A stretch of 64,000 bases of DNA, taken from an uncultured Cohaesibacter sp. Lineage in GTDB: Bacteria; Pseudomonadota; Alphaproteobacteria; Rhizobiales; Cohaesibacteraceae. Under the pieces are notes generated by a model. It saw only the letters and a list, made by a program, of their open reading frames with translations, ran no database searches and was not told where the DNA came from. The position numbers were made by a program, and so were the translations under genes. The DNA is taken from NCBI RefSeq assembly GCF_963676485.1, contig NZ_OY781114.1:3178501-3242500 (forward strand), in the 5' to 3' direction. Positions 1 to 9,227 of this stretch are shown one piece after another. Every line of letters starts with the position of its first letter. Position 1 is the stretch's first letter.

Positions 1-30
1 TATCGGACCGAACCAACCAAGATTCGGATT

Positions 31-2313
31 ATGAAATTGATCGAAGAAATGTCCATACCATCTCTGATTGCTGCTGAAATCGGCTGTCAGGCAAAACAGG
101 TCATCGCGGCTGTCGAGCTCATAGATAATGGTGACACCATTCCATTCATTGCCCGCTATCGAAAAGAAGTGACGGGTGGGCTTGATGATATCCAGTTGCG
201 CAAGCTCGATGAACGGCTCCTTTATCTTCGTGAGTTTTCAAAACGACGCGAAGCAGTCAAGAAGGCGATCGAGGCACAAGGCAAGCTCACGGACGATATT
301 CTCGCCCGACTTGGTAAGGCCACAACGAAGGCCGAGCTTGAAGACATCCACGCTCCTTTCCGCATCAAGGTGAAAACCAGAGCACAGAAAGCCATTGATA
401 ACGGCCTGCTTACCCTTGCTGAAGCCATTCTGGCTCAGGCTGACCGTGCCCCTGAAGATCTGGCGCTGCCCTTTATCGGTGAAAAGGTCGCAGATGTGAA
501 AGCTGCTCTGGATGGTGTGCGTGATATATTGTCTGAACGGTTTTCCCAGCATCCCGATACTGCAGCCAGGATTCGCCCTGTCGTCAAACGGTCTGCCCGG
601 CTGAAGGCCAGCGTTGTGGCTGGCAAGGAAGAGGAAGGACGCAAGTTCGCGGACTATTTTGATCATACGGAAAACTGGGCCAAAGCGCCCGGACATCGCG
701 TTTTGGCGATGTTGCGTGGTCAGGATGCTGAATTTCTGTCCATTGATATTGAGTTTGACGACGAGGCGGTCGCCTATTCCAAATCTGCCATCGTCAATGA
801 CAATAAAGTACCGCACGGCAATGCTTTTCTTGACAAGGTTGTCGACTGGACATGGAAGGTGAAATTCACAACGCGGCTCGTGTTGGAAATGACATCCGAA
901 ATGCGCGAGAGGGCTGAGAAGGAAGCGATAGATGTCTTTGTCACCAATCTGAAGGCCCTGTTGATGGCAGCGCCTGCGGGGATGAAGGCAACCATGGGGC
1001 TCGATCCCGGTATCCGTACCGGCGTGAAGGTGGCTGTTGTGGATGCGACGGGAAAGCTTCTGGCGACCAGCACAGTCTACCCTTATGCGCCGCGTAACGA
1101 TGTGCGCGGCACAATGGCTGAACTTGGCGCGCTCATCAAAAAATTTGGCGTGGAGCTCATTGCCATCGGCAACGGCACGGCATCGCGCGAAACGGATGCC
1201 TTGGTTGGTGAACTGCTCTCAGGGATGGAAGGCAAGAAGCCGACGAAAGTGGTCGTCAGTGAGGCTGGCGCATCGGTTTATTCTGCGTCTGAATTTGCTT
1301 CTCGCGAGTTCCCCGAGCTGGATGTGTCCTTGCGCGGAGCGGTGTCTATCGCACGTCGTTTACAGGATCCCCTCGCCGAGCTCGTCAAAATCGATCCCAA
1401 GTCTATCGGAGTCGGACAATATCAGCATGATGTGGATCAGACGCGTCTGGCAAGGGCACTGGCTGGCGCGGTGGAAGATGTCGTTAACGCGGTTGGCGTT
1501 GACGTCAATACTGCATCGCCTGCCCTACTATCCTATGTCGCTGGCGTTGGGCCTTCTCTTGCAGAGACCATCGTCAACTATCGCGATACAAACGGCATCT
1601 TCACAAAGCGGTCGGAATTGAAATCGGTCCCGCGTCTTGGTCCGCGTGCTTTCTCGCAATGCGCAGGTTTCTTGCGTGTGATCGGGGGCACAGAGCCGCT
1701 TGATGCATCTGCGGTCCATCCGGAAGCCTATAAGGTCGCCAGAAAGATTGTCGCAGATTGCGGTCGTGACCTTAGGGATATTATGGGCGACGCCAATAGT
1801 CTCAAGAATGTTGATCCTGAAAAATTTATTACCGGTGAGTTCGGCATTCCAACGATCAAGGACATTCTCGAAGAATTGCGCAAGCCGGGCCGCGATCCGC
1901 GCCCACAATTCAAGACGGCCACCTTCAAGGAAGGCATCAATGAGATTTCCGATTTGCTCCCTGGAATGAGACTTGAGGGAACCGTGACCAATGTTGCTGC
2001 TTTTGGCGCCTTCGTGGATATCGGAGTCCATCAGGATGGGCTGGTGCATATCTCGCAACTCTCCGACAGCTTTGTGACTGACCCTTCTAAGGTCGTCAAG
2101 GCGGGGCTGGTCGTCAAGGTCGTGGTCACATCAGTTGATGAAAAGGCCAAGCGTATTGGCCTGTCCATGAAGTCGGCACCAGAAATCGGAGAGCCGGTTC
2201 GCGGCAAGAAACCTGTGCCCAAACCGCGAGGAAAAGGGCCTGCAAAGCGTCAAGATAAAGGCGATGGCATGGGGCAATTGGGTGAGGCGCTCGCCAAAGC
2301 GTTTCGCAAATAG
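31..2313 (+). CDS. tex: Tex family RNA-binding transcription accessory protein
   Basis: Full-length Tex protein of 760 residues, the usual family length. It has the Tex N-terminal helical region. A YqgF/RNase H-like fold starts near residue 321 (MGLDPGIRTG). A helix-hairpin-helix segment lies around residues 490-560 (VAGVGPSLAETIV), and an S1 RNA-binding domain at about 644-715 (GMRLEGTVTNVAAFGAFVDIG, then DGLVHISQL). The tail is basic and rich in Lys, Pro and Gly. Tex proteins are cytoplasmic nucleic-acid-binding factors that affect transcription; the exact role in this organism cannot be read from the sequence. The gene stands alone, with strong RNA hairpins downstream. Confidence 0.95.
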   Translation: MKLIEEMSIPSLIAAEIGCQAKQVIAAVELIDNGDTIPFIARYRKEVTGGLDDIQLRKLDERLLYLREFSKRREAVKKAIEAQGKLTDDILARLGKATTKAELEDIHAPFRIKVKTRAQKAIDNGLLTLAEAILAQADRAPEDLALPFIGEKVADVKAALDGVRDILSERFSQHPDTAARIRPVVKRSARLKASVVAGKEEEGRKFADYFDHTENWAKAPGHRVLAMLRGQDAEFLSIDIEFDDEAVAYSKSAIVNDNKVPHGNAFLDKVVDWTWKVKFTTRLVLEMTSEMRERAEKEAIDVFVTNLKALLMAAPAGMKATMGLDPGIRTGVKVAVVDATGKLLATSTVYPYAPRNDVRGTMAELGALIKKFGVELIAIGNGTASRETDALVGELLSGMEGKKPTKVVVSEAGASVYSASEFASREFPELDVSLRGAVSIARRLQDPLAELVKIDPKSIGVGQYQHDVDQTRLARALAGAVEDVVNAVGVDVNTASPALLSYVAGVGPSLAETIVNYRDTNGIFTKRSELKSVPRLGPRAFSQCAGFLRVIGGTEPLDASAVHPEAYKVARKIVADCGRDLRDIMGDANSLKNVDPEKFITGEFGIPTIKDILEELRKPGRDPRPQFKTATFKEGINEISDLLPGMRLEGTVTNVAAFGAFVDIGVHQDGLVHISQLSDSFVTDPSKVVKAGLVVKVVVTSVDEKAKRIGLSMKSAPEIGEPVRGKKPVPKPRGKGPAKRQDKGDGMGQLGEALAKAFRK

Positions 2314-2325
2314 AAAAGTGAGCGT

Positions 2326-2383
2326 GGTTGGCGAATATGCCAACCAGACGGGGCAGTGTGATGGGCCAAGAGCCCATCCTGCC
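2326..2383 (+). terminator. Two hairpins downstream of tex
   Basis: A 7-bp stem (GGTTGGC/GCCAACC, 2326-2345) is followed by a longer one at 2352-2383, GGCAG plus GATGGGC pairing with GCCCATC plus CTGCC around a 3-nt bulge and a 5-nt loop. No U-run follows, so this is not a textbook intrinsic terminator. It is the only obvious structure in the 226-bp gap before the next gene. It could be an mRNA 3' end stabiliser or a Rho-associated end. Confidence 0.4.
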
Positions 2384-2539
2384 ACGGGGCCAAACGTACG
2401 ATTTCCGCCTGCATCTTTCGCTTGCCCAACCGAGCCTGCTTGCCAGGTATCACGCCTTTGTGGGCCAGCATCAGAAAAGACGGAACAGCGGATCTTGCTG
2501 CCAAGAGACAAAATACATGCATAGTCAAAGGATTGATCA

Positions 2540-3250
2540 ATGACGAGAACCGTATGGATTACCGGTGCTGGCTCCGGTATTGGCGCTGCGATGGCCCTTG
2601 CCTTTGCAAAGGCTGGCGATCGGGTTGCTCTTACCGGGCGGAATGAAGACAAGCTGCAAGAGGTGGCCCGCTGCCTGTCTACCGATGTTGATCATCTGGT
2701 TCTGCCCGGCGATGTGGCTGATCGTGAGGGCATGGTCCTGGCCGCCGAAAAGATCGCTAACTGGGGAGAGGGGCTGCATGTGTTGTGCAACAATGCGGGC
2801 CTCAATGTTCCCAAACGCTCGTGGGCCGAGCTGGACTGGCCGAGTTGGGACAAGGTGATTGAGGTGAATATCACCGGCGCTTTGAATGCCATTGCCGCCT
2901 GCCTGCCGATCATGCGGGCGCAAAAAGATGGCGTGTTGATCCATACATCAAGTTGGGCCGGTCGCTATCATTATTCAGTGGGTGGGGTGGCCTATGGCGC
3001 TTCCAAGCATGCCCTTTCGGACATTTCCGCCAGCCTGAATGATGAGGAGGGCAAAAATGGTATCCGCTCTACGGCTCTATGTCCTGCCGAAGTGGCGACC
3101 CCTCTGCTCAAAAAGCGACCCAATTTTGATGAAAGCACGATGGCTGGCATGATCCAGCCGGAGGATATGGCAAAGACAGCCCTGTTCGTTGCTGATATGC
3201 AGCCCGGCGTGGCACTGCATGAAATCGTGCTAGCGCCGGTACGCAAATAG
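2540..3250 (+). CDS. SDR family NAD(P)-dependent oxidoreductase
   Basis: Classical short-chain dehydrogenase of 236 residues. It shows the cofactor glycine motif TGAGSGIG at residues 8-15, NNAG near residue 84, a catalytic Ser in the HTSSWAG stretch and the YGASK active-site pair near residue 152. The Rossmann fold binds NAD(P)H in the cytoplasm; the substrate is unknown. It stands between tex and a convergent gene with no pathway neighbours. Confidence 0.9.
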   Translation: MTRTVWITGAGSGIGAAMALAFAKAGDRVALTGRNEDKLQEVARCLSTDVDHLVLPGDVADREGMVLAAEKIANWGEGLHVLCNNAGLNVPKRSWAELDWPSWDKVIEVNITGALNAIAACLPIMRAQKDGVLIHTSSWAGRYHYSVGGVAYGASKHALSDISASLNDEEGKNGIRSTALCPAEVATPLLKKRPNFDESTMAGMIQPEDMAKTALFVADMQPGVALHEIVLAPVRK

Positions 3251-3393
3251 GATCTGTTCTACCGAGCAGGTGTCGCCGTATAAATGGCGCTGCATTTGCT
3301 GGAATGGACCCAATGGTTCCGGCTTCTCCTTGTGGGGGAGGGCCTCGCGCTCAAATTGCGCGGGGCTTCGTGCTGCTCGATCTCACTGCATGC

Positions 3394-3957
3394 TTACTGC
3401 GCGATATATCCGATGTGGTAGATTTGGTTGTTCTCATCAAGATGAGTTGGCAGGATTGGCCACATCGCAAAAAATATGTGGCGCCAGGTTTGAGGGTCAA
3501 AGCCCGCAAATGTTGCCGTCGCTCCTCTTTTGCGGGCGTCACTGATGGCATTTTTCATCTTTGCACGCAAATCGGCGATGCTGGCATTCGGCGCAATGGG
3601 CGCAATGGGCGCGATCTGGCGGGTGGCGAATTGGCTCTTAGTTATATTGTCCGTTTCGCTATGGGAAAGAGGAAGCCAGATATCCAGATTGGGTCTACCA
3701 AAGCTGTCTGTTACCGCTTCAAAGCCCTGATTGGAAAGAAATGCACTGGCCCCGTCAGCCTCATTCCAAATGTAGAATGGTGCATAGAGATTGTGTCGGC
3801 TGGTATAGGCTGCATCCTTCCGCTTGGCGGATAGATAGGCCTTGAATTTCAGATGCGGAAACCCGTCAAGCATATGGCCTTTGGCTGCGATCCTCTCGTC
3901 AATGCGCGTCATGTCGTAGTCGGCGGGCAAGGTAAAGCTATATTGCATTGCGATCAT
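3394..3957 (-). CDS. DUF4865 family protein
   Basis: Protein of 187 residues matching the DUF4865 family from its opening (MIAMQYSFTLPADYD) and the hydrophobic aromatic body (LYAPFYIWN, FGRPNLDIWLPL). Function is unknown. The start is set at 3957 because GGAG lies about 9 nt upstream; an in-frame codon at 3975 would add six unlikely residues. A 9-bp tandem repeat (GCGCAATGG) encodes an Ile-Ala-Pro repeat near residue 125. It is divergently transcribed from a LysR regulator, a layout that suggests regulation by that protein. Confidence 0.75.
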   Translation of the reverse strand: MIAMQYSFTLPADYDMTRIDERIAAKGHMLDGFPHLKFKAYLSAKRKDAAYTSRHNLYAPFYIWNEADGASAFLSNQGFEAVTDSFGRPNLDIWLPLSHSETDNITKSQFATRQIAPIAPIAPNASIADLRAKMKNAISDARKRGATATFAGFDPQTWRHIFFAMWPILPTHLDENNQIYHIGYIAQ

Positions 3958-4126
3958 TGAAACGCTCCGTATCAAGGGGTGGGCTCAAGGCATAAAATGG
4001 GCTGTGCGCGTGGTGTTCCGCCTCATCCATCTCTTTGCTCGTGATTGACATCCCCTTTTTACTGCATCATGATTGTACTGAAAATCGCATAGTTTTTGAT
4101 GATTGGTTCTGAAAAATGGGATGGTT

Positions 4127-5038
4127 ATGCAGAAAATCAATCTGGATATGGCAGCTCTGCGCACATTTGTGACAGGCATTGAAGCTGGTTCTTTTGCAAT
4201 TGCCGCCGATCGCTTGGGGCGTTCGACCTCCGCTGTCAGTGCGCAACTGAAAAAACTGGAAAGTCAGATCGGCAGCCCCCTGACCCGGAAGTCCGGAAGG
4301 GGTCTTGCGCTGACCGATACAGGAGAGCAGCTTTTGTCCTATGGGCGCAGGCTGATCGAACTGAATGACGAAGCCATCAGCACCTTGTTCGACCCTGATC
4401 TTGAAGGGTGGGTTCGGGTTGGCTTGCAAGAAGATTTCGGGGAAAGGCTGCTCCCCAATATGCTGAATCTGTTTGCTCAGGCTTATCCAAAGGTTCGCAT
4501 TGAGGGGCGCATTGCACGCAACAGGGAACTGCAGGAAAAGGTTGCAAACGGGCAACTTGATCTTGCCCTGGCCTGGAATGACGGAGCGTTGGGTCCCAAT
4601 TCCGAGAAACTTGCCGATATCCCGCTTTGCTGGCTGGCAAGTGAGAATGGCAGGCGCCTTTTGGAGCAGACTGCAGGGTCTTTTGTGCCCTTGGTTGCGC
4701 TTGATATGCCCTGTTTGATGCGCGCTATTGCGTGTGATAGTCTGGACCGACAGGCTACAGCCTGGCGCGTTGCGTTTGAAAGCACCAGTCTTGCAGGCAT
4801 TTGGGCGGCAACCGATGCGGGGTTGGGGGTTGCGTTGCGAAGCGAGATCGGGCGGCCTGCCAATGTGCATCCCCTTCGGCCCAAGGAGCATGGCCTGCCG
4901 CAGTTGCCATCTCTGGGGGTGGCCTTGCACTATTCCAGTCATGCGCCAAACCTTGTCACCCAGCATTTTGCGACAATTCTGAAAAAGGAAATAGAGGAAG
5001 CGGTTGCTTCCATATCTGCACCAGAACCGGCTTCGTAA
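4127..5038 (+). CDS. LysR family transcriptional regulator
   Basis: Regulator of 303 residues with an N-terminal winged helix-turn-helix (LRTFVTGIEAGSFAIAADRL, then STSAVSAQLKKLE, about residues 9-50) and a C-terminal substrate-binding domain. The ATG at 4127 is preferred since the upstream in-frame TTG (4103) and ATG (4121) lack a clear ribosome site. It is divergent from the DUF4865 gene across a gap of about 170 bp, so that gene is the likely target. The effector is unknown. Confidence 0.9.
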   Translation: MQKINLDMAALRTFVTGIEAGSFAIAADRLGRSTSAVSAQLKKLESQIGSPLTRKSGRGLALTDTGEQLLSYGRRLIELNDEAISTLFDPDLEGWVRVGLQEDFGERLLPNMLNLFAQAYPKVRIEGRIARNRELQEKVANGQLDLALAWNDGALGPNSEKLADIPLCWLASENGRRLLEQTAGSFVPLVALDMPCLMRAIACDSLDRQATAWRVAFESTSLAGIWAATDAGLGVALRSEIGRPANVHPLRPKEHGLPQLPSLGVALHYSSHAPNLVTQHFATILKKEIEEAVASISAPEPAS

Positions 5039-5202
5039 AGCTTCTGGCAGAGTGATGCTCCCCCCTATCTGCAGAGACGGATTGTCCCAGTCTTTCCCTC
5101 AAGCCGCTCTTGGATAATCTGGCATCTTGCTACAGGAAGCGGGCTGGCTTATAGATCAGAAACTTTCATTTTCTCTATTGTTTTGTTTGGATACGAGACG
5201 TC

Positions 5203-6624
5203 ATGATTACTCCGGTTTTGTTATGTGGTGGGTCAGGTACACGCCTTTGGCCTCTTTCGCGCAAAAGCTATCCCAAGCAGTTTGTGCCCCTGATCGGAGA
5301 AGAGACCCTGTTTCAGGCATCGGCCAAGCGATTGTCCGGAGAGGGCTATGGCAAACCGGTCATCGTGACCAACGCCGATTTTCGTTTTATCGTGCCTGAG
5401 CAGCTGCTTGAGGTCGGTATCGACCCGGGCGCTATTCTGATCGAGCCGGATCGCCGCAATACCGCACCTGCCGTTTTGGCAGCGGCTTTGTATCTGGCTG
5501 AACAAGACCCTGATGCGTTGATGCTGGTGGCGCCTTCTGATCATGTGGTCCCGGATGCCGCTGCATTCCGTGCTGTGGTCAAGATTGGCGAAGCGGCAGC
5601 CAAAGATGGCAAGCTTGTTACCTTCGGTATTGAGCCAACCCATCCGGAAACTGGCTATGGCTATCTTGAACTCTCCGATTGTCTGGGGGAGGACAAGGCA
5701 AGGGTCGTGAGCCTTGAACGCTTTGTTGAAAAGCCGGATTTGCCTGATGCGGAAAAGATGGTTGCTTCGGGGAAATTCCTCTGGAATGCGGGTATCTTCC
5801 TTTTCTCTGCCAAAGCGATCATCGAGGCTTTCAGCCAATATGCGCCCAATTTGATGGAGCCGATTGAACAATCCGTGCGCGGCGCTGCGCCGGATCTGGG
5901 ATTTTTGCGTCTTGATCCGGAAAGCTGGGCGCGTGCGGAAGATATATCGATTGATTATGCGGTGATGGAACGGGCGGACAATCTGGCGGTCGTGCCTTTC
6001 TCTGCTGGCTGGTCCGATCTTGGTGATTGGGGAGCCGTCTGGAAAGAAAGCGAACAGGACGATAAGGGCGTGGCTCTATCGGGCAATGCGACCGCGATTG
6101 ACTGCTCAAACTCTCTGCTTCGTTCAGAGGCTGACGGGCTTGAGATTGTCGGCGTCGGGCTCAACAATGTGTTGGCCGTTGCAATGCCGGATGCCGTTCT
6201 TATTGCCGATGCAAGTCGGACGCAGGATATTCGCAAAGCCGTGGACGCGCTCAAAGCGAAGAAGGTACGGCAGGCAGAGGCCTTCCCGTTGGATCATCGT
6301 CCTTGGGGCTGGTTTGAAAGTCTGGTTGTCGGCGGACGGTTTCAGGTCAAGCGCATTGTGGTCAAGCCCGGAGCCGCCCTGTCCTTGCAATCGCATCATC
6401 ATCGGGCCGAGCACTGGATTGTCGTTGAAGGAACCGCGAAGGTGACCATCGGTCAGGAAATCAAGCTTCTGACGGAGAATCAGTCGGTTTATATTCCCCT
6501 TGGGGAAACGCATCGTCTGGAAAATCCGGGTAAGGTGAATATGGTGCTGATCGAGGTGCAAACCGGTTCCTATCTTGGCGAGGATGATATTGTTCGCTAT
6601 GAGGATATCTATTCAAGAGATTAG
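5203..6624 (+). CDS. manC: Mannose-1-phosphate guanylyltransferase / mannose-6-phosphate isomerase (type II)
   Basis: Bifunctional enzyme of 473 residues, the usual length for ManC/XanB/AlgA. The nucleotidyltransferase half carries GGSGTRLWPLSRKSYPKQF near residue 7 and the FVEKP motif. The C-terminal cupin half (about 365-470) carries RPWGWFE, the metal-binding QSHHHRAEHW segment and PLGETHRLENPG. It makes mannose-6-P from fructose-6-P and GDP-mannose from mannose-1-P. With manB downstream it feeds the GDP-sugar genes at 12.6-15.9 kb. It opens the polysaccharide locus. Confidence 0.95.
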   Translation: MITPVLLCGGSGTRLWPLSRKSYPKQFVPLIGEETLFQASAKRLSGEGYGKPVIVTNADFRFIVPEQLLEVGIDPGAILIEPDRRNTAPAVLAAALYLAEQDPDALMLVAPSDHVVPDAAAFRAVVKIGEAAAKDGKLVTFGIEPTHPETGYGYLELSDCLGEDKARVVSLERFVEKPDLPDAEKMVASGKFLWNAGIFLFSAKAIIEAFSQYAPNLMEPIEQSVRGAAPDLGFLRLDPESWARAEDISIDYAVMERADNLAVVPFSAGWSDLGDWGAVWKESEQDDKGVALSGNATAIDCSNSLLRSEADGLEIVGVGLNNVLAVAMPDAVLIADASRTQDIRKAVDALKAKKVRQAEAFPLDHRPWGWFESLVVGGRFQVKRIVVKPGAALSLQSHHHRAEHWIVVEGTAKVTIGQEIKLLTENQSVYIPLGETHRLENPGKVNMVLIEVQTGSYLGEDDIVRYEDIYSRD

Positions 6625-6715
6625 GCCACCACGAGATCCTGCACGGGTCGGTAGGCCAAGCTTTCCCGAACATCCGAACAGGATGCTCTAGGCCTCAGGC
6701 ATTTGGAATAAAATT

Positions 6716-8131
6716 ATGGATGTGAAATTTGGGACAAGCGGTCTGCGCGGGCTTTCAAGCGAATTGGTCGGGCTTCCAACTGCCCTTTATATGACAGCTT
6801 ATTGTCGCTTTCTGGAAGAGCGGGGAATTGCCCGGATAGGGGATACCATTCTGGTGGGGCAGGATTTGCGTCCTTCCAGCCCGCAGATTGCGGCACTTTG
6901 CTTTGGGGCCATCAAGTCTTGCGGCTTTGTGCCGATTGATTGTGGTGTTCTGCCAACCCCGGCGCTGGCGCTCTCGGCGATGGCGCAGCATGTCGCTTCG
7001 GTGATGATTACCGGCTCCCATATTCCGGCAGACCGCAATGGAATCAAATTCTATGTACCCTCTGGCGAGATCACCAAGCAAGACGAGCTGGCGATTGTTC
7101 GGTGGGCGGAAAAGCTGAGCGGCTCTGTTGAGCAGAAAAAAGGGCAAGCTGAAAGCGATGATGGCGCAGCGATTGCAGCCTTTTTGCAGCGAGCGGCCGA
7201 TCTCTTGCCCGAGGGAGCGCTTGAGGGTAGAAAAATCGGTGTCTATCAACATTCCACGACCTGCCGCTCCATGTTGGTTTCATGCCTTGAGGGCTATGGC
7301 GCAAAGGTGGTTCCGCTGGGCTGGTCGGATGATTTCATTCCGGTGGATACGGAAGCCGTATCAAGCGAAACGGTCGCCTTGCTTCAAGGCTGGGCCAAAG
7401 AGTATGGCCTTGATGCTGTCGTCTCCGCTGATGGCGATGCGGATCGGCCATTGGTGGCCGATGAAACCGGCCTGCCGTTGCGCGGCGATCTTGTGGGTCT
7501 CGTAACCTCTGATTTTCTTGGCGCGGAGGTGGCGGTTACGCCCATAACCTCCAATTCTGGCATTGAAAAAAGCGGTTCCTTCGAAGTGGTTCGCACCAAA
7601 GTCGGCTCTCCATATGTGATCGCGGGTATGATGGAGGCTCTATCTCAGGGTAAAACCAATATCGTCGGGTTTGAGGCCAATGGTGGCTATTTGACGGCCA
7701 CAGCCATTGTCTCTGCTGGGCACTCGCTTGCTGCTCTGCCGACGCGGGATTGTTTCCTCCCCATTCTCGCCACGCTGCATAGCGCCTTTAGCGCACAAAA
7801 GCCTCTGTCCAGACTGGTCGCTGAGTATGCTTTGCCTTATGCGGATGCCGACCGGATCAAGAATTATGCGCAGGAGCGAAGCTCTGCCCTGATGGCTTAT
7901 TTACGAAAGGGCGACGACAATCTTGAGCAATTCTTTTCATCGATTGGTGCCGTGGATTCCAAAAGCAACATTGATGGCTTGCGTGTATTGCTCAAGAACG
8001 GCGAGATGGTTCACTTTCGTCCCTCGGGCAATGCGCCTGAAATGCGATGCTATGTGGAAGCGGAAAATGAAGCCGCAGCCAAGGTGCTCTTGAAAAAAGG
8101 GCTGGGGCTGCTGGACAGTTTCAAGGGCTGA
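6716..8131 (+). CDS. manB: Phosphomannomutase
   Basis: Enzyme of 471 residues from the alpha-D-phosphohexomutase family. It has the phosphoserine loop in the TGSHIP form (Ser near residue 100), the metal loop DGDADR near residue 238, an EANGG sugar-specificity loop and the C-terminal RPSGNAPEMR phosphate-binding loop. It interconverts mannose-6-P and mannose-1-P. The GSHIPxDRNGIKFY form of the active site is the one seen in polysaccharide-locus ManB proteins rather than housekeeping GlmM. It lies 91 bp after manC. Confidence 0.92.
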   Translation: MDVKFGTSGLRGLSSELVGLPTALYMTAYCRFLEERGIARIGDTILVGQDLRPSSPQIAALCFGAIKSCGFVPIDCGVLPTPALALSAMAQHVASVMITGSHIPADRNGIKFYVPSGEITKQDELAIVRWAEKLSGSVEQKKGQAESDDGAAIAAFLQRAADLLPEGALEGRKIGVYQHSTTCRSMLVSCLEGYGAKVVPLGWSDDFIPVDTEAVSSETVALLQGWAKEYGLDAVVSADGDADRPLVADETGLPLRGDLVGLVTSDFLGAEVAVTPITSNSGIEKSGSFEVVRTKVGSPYVIAGMMEALSQGKTNIVGFEANGGYLTATAIVSAGHSLAALPTRDCFLPILATLHSAFSAQKPLSRLVAEYALPYADADRIKNYAQERSSALMAYLRKGDDNLEQFFSSIGAVDSKSNIDGLRVLLKNGEMVHFRPSGNAPEMRCYVEAENEAAAKVLLKKGLGLLDSFKG

Positions 8132-8255
8132 GCGGCATCTATTCTTTCCTCACCAACAGCGTGCCAAAATGCAAGAAACTCGGTTCAATATCCCAACCTC
8201 TGTGCTCACTGTCTCGCAAGATATTTCTCTTCCTGTTTGAAAGGCAGTAGTTTCC

Positions 8256-9155
8256 ATGCAAGCAACGTCAAAGAAACCTGATCTGGAAAAGATCATCGTC
8301 ACGAAGCTTCAGGGTGGTTTGGGCAATATCCTGTTTCAGTATCTGGCGGGGCTGGCTTTGGCGCAAAAGCATGAGTGTCCGCTTTTCTGTGCACAGGATG
8401 GCGGGATCATGCATCAGTCAGGGTTGGAGCTTGTGGGCATAGAGCCAGATTATATTGATCTCCCGGATCCTCTGATGCGTCGCTCGCGGCGTAGGAAGGA
8501 TCGTCGATTGGGCGATTATCTCAGAACAATGCTGGGGTTATGGCCGTTGAAGCCTGTGTCCGAGCCGCATTTTCACTATTGGCCGGGCTTTGAGCGCTTA
8601 CCCAAGGGGATTCTGTTGTCAGGATATTGGCAAAGCGTGCGTTATTTTGCACCTCTTGCGGATCAGCTTGCCGATATTATCAAGCTGCAGCCCATTCTTA
8701 ATACGTGTGATCAGTCTCTAGTGTCGCAATTGTCGAGCGGTAACACGGTGAGCGTGCACATTCGCCGTGGTGATTTTTTGAAAAATCCCGAGGCTATGGC
8801 TGTTCATGGTATTGTCGAGGCGGATTATTATGACCGGGCGCGGCAGCAGCTGGAGCGCACGGTCAAACCTGATCTTTACTGTGTCTTTTCCGATGCCCCT
8901 GAGGCGGCAAAAGACATGCTGTCCCACTGGGATCGCACCCTCTTCATTGAAGGGAATAAGCAGCAGCAGGATCTGGCGTTAATGAGTTGTTGCAAGCACA
9001 ATATTATTGCCAATAGCAGCTTTAGTTGGTGGGGAGCTATGCTCAACCGCAATTGTGACAAACAGGTTTTTGCCCCGCGCAACTGGTTTACGCCTGAGGC
9101 TTTGAAACGCCGGTCTTTGGCCGATTTGTTCCCCGAAGGGTGGCATACAATCTAA
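8256..9155 (+). CDS. GT11-family alpha-1,2-fucosyltransferase-like glycosyltransferase
   Basis: Protein of 299 residues with GT11 features: the N-terminal GGLGNILFQYLAGLALA nucleotide-binding motif, HIRRGDFL near residue 168 and the C-terminal NSSFSWWGAMLN motif. GT11 enzymes move L-fucose from GDP-fucose to the 2-OH of galactose, and some O-antigen members use GDP-colitose. The locus contains a ColD-type dehydratase, so this is the best candidate for the fucosyl- or colitosyl-transferase. It acts on the cytoplasmic side of the inner membrane. Confidence 0.88.
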   Translation: MQATSKKPDLEKIIVTKLQGGLGNILFQYLAGLALAQKHECPLFCAQDGGIMHQSGLELVGIEPDYIDLPDPLMRRSRRRKDRRLGDYLRTMLGLWPLKPVSEPHFHYWPGFERLPKGILLSGYWQSVRYFAPLADQLADIIKLQPILNTCDQSLVSQLSSGNTVSVHIRRGDFLKNPEAMAVHGIVEADYYDRARQQLERTVKPDLYCVFSDAPEAAKDMLSHWDRTLFIEGNKQQQDLALMSCCKHNIIANSSFSWWGAMLNRNCDKQVFAPRNWFTPEALKRRSLADLFPEGWHTI

Positions 9156-9227
9156 TGCAGCCCTTGACCTGAGCGGTTTTCAGCTCAGTGCTTTGGGAAA
9201 AAGTGATCACCTCATGAAAGCGCTTTA

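Noticed and set aside
3589-3615. 9-bp tandem repeat
   Set aside because: It lies in frame within the DUF4865 gene and encodes an Ile-Ala-Pro repeat; no regulatory meaning.
4067-4966. Leftward frame of 299 codons
   Set aside because: Opposite the LysR gene, no known motifs; a shadow.
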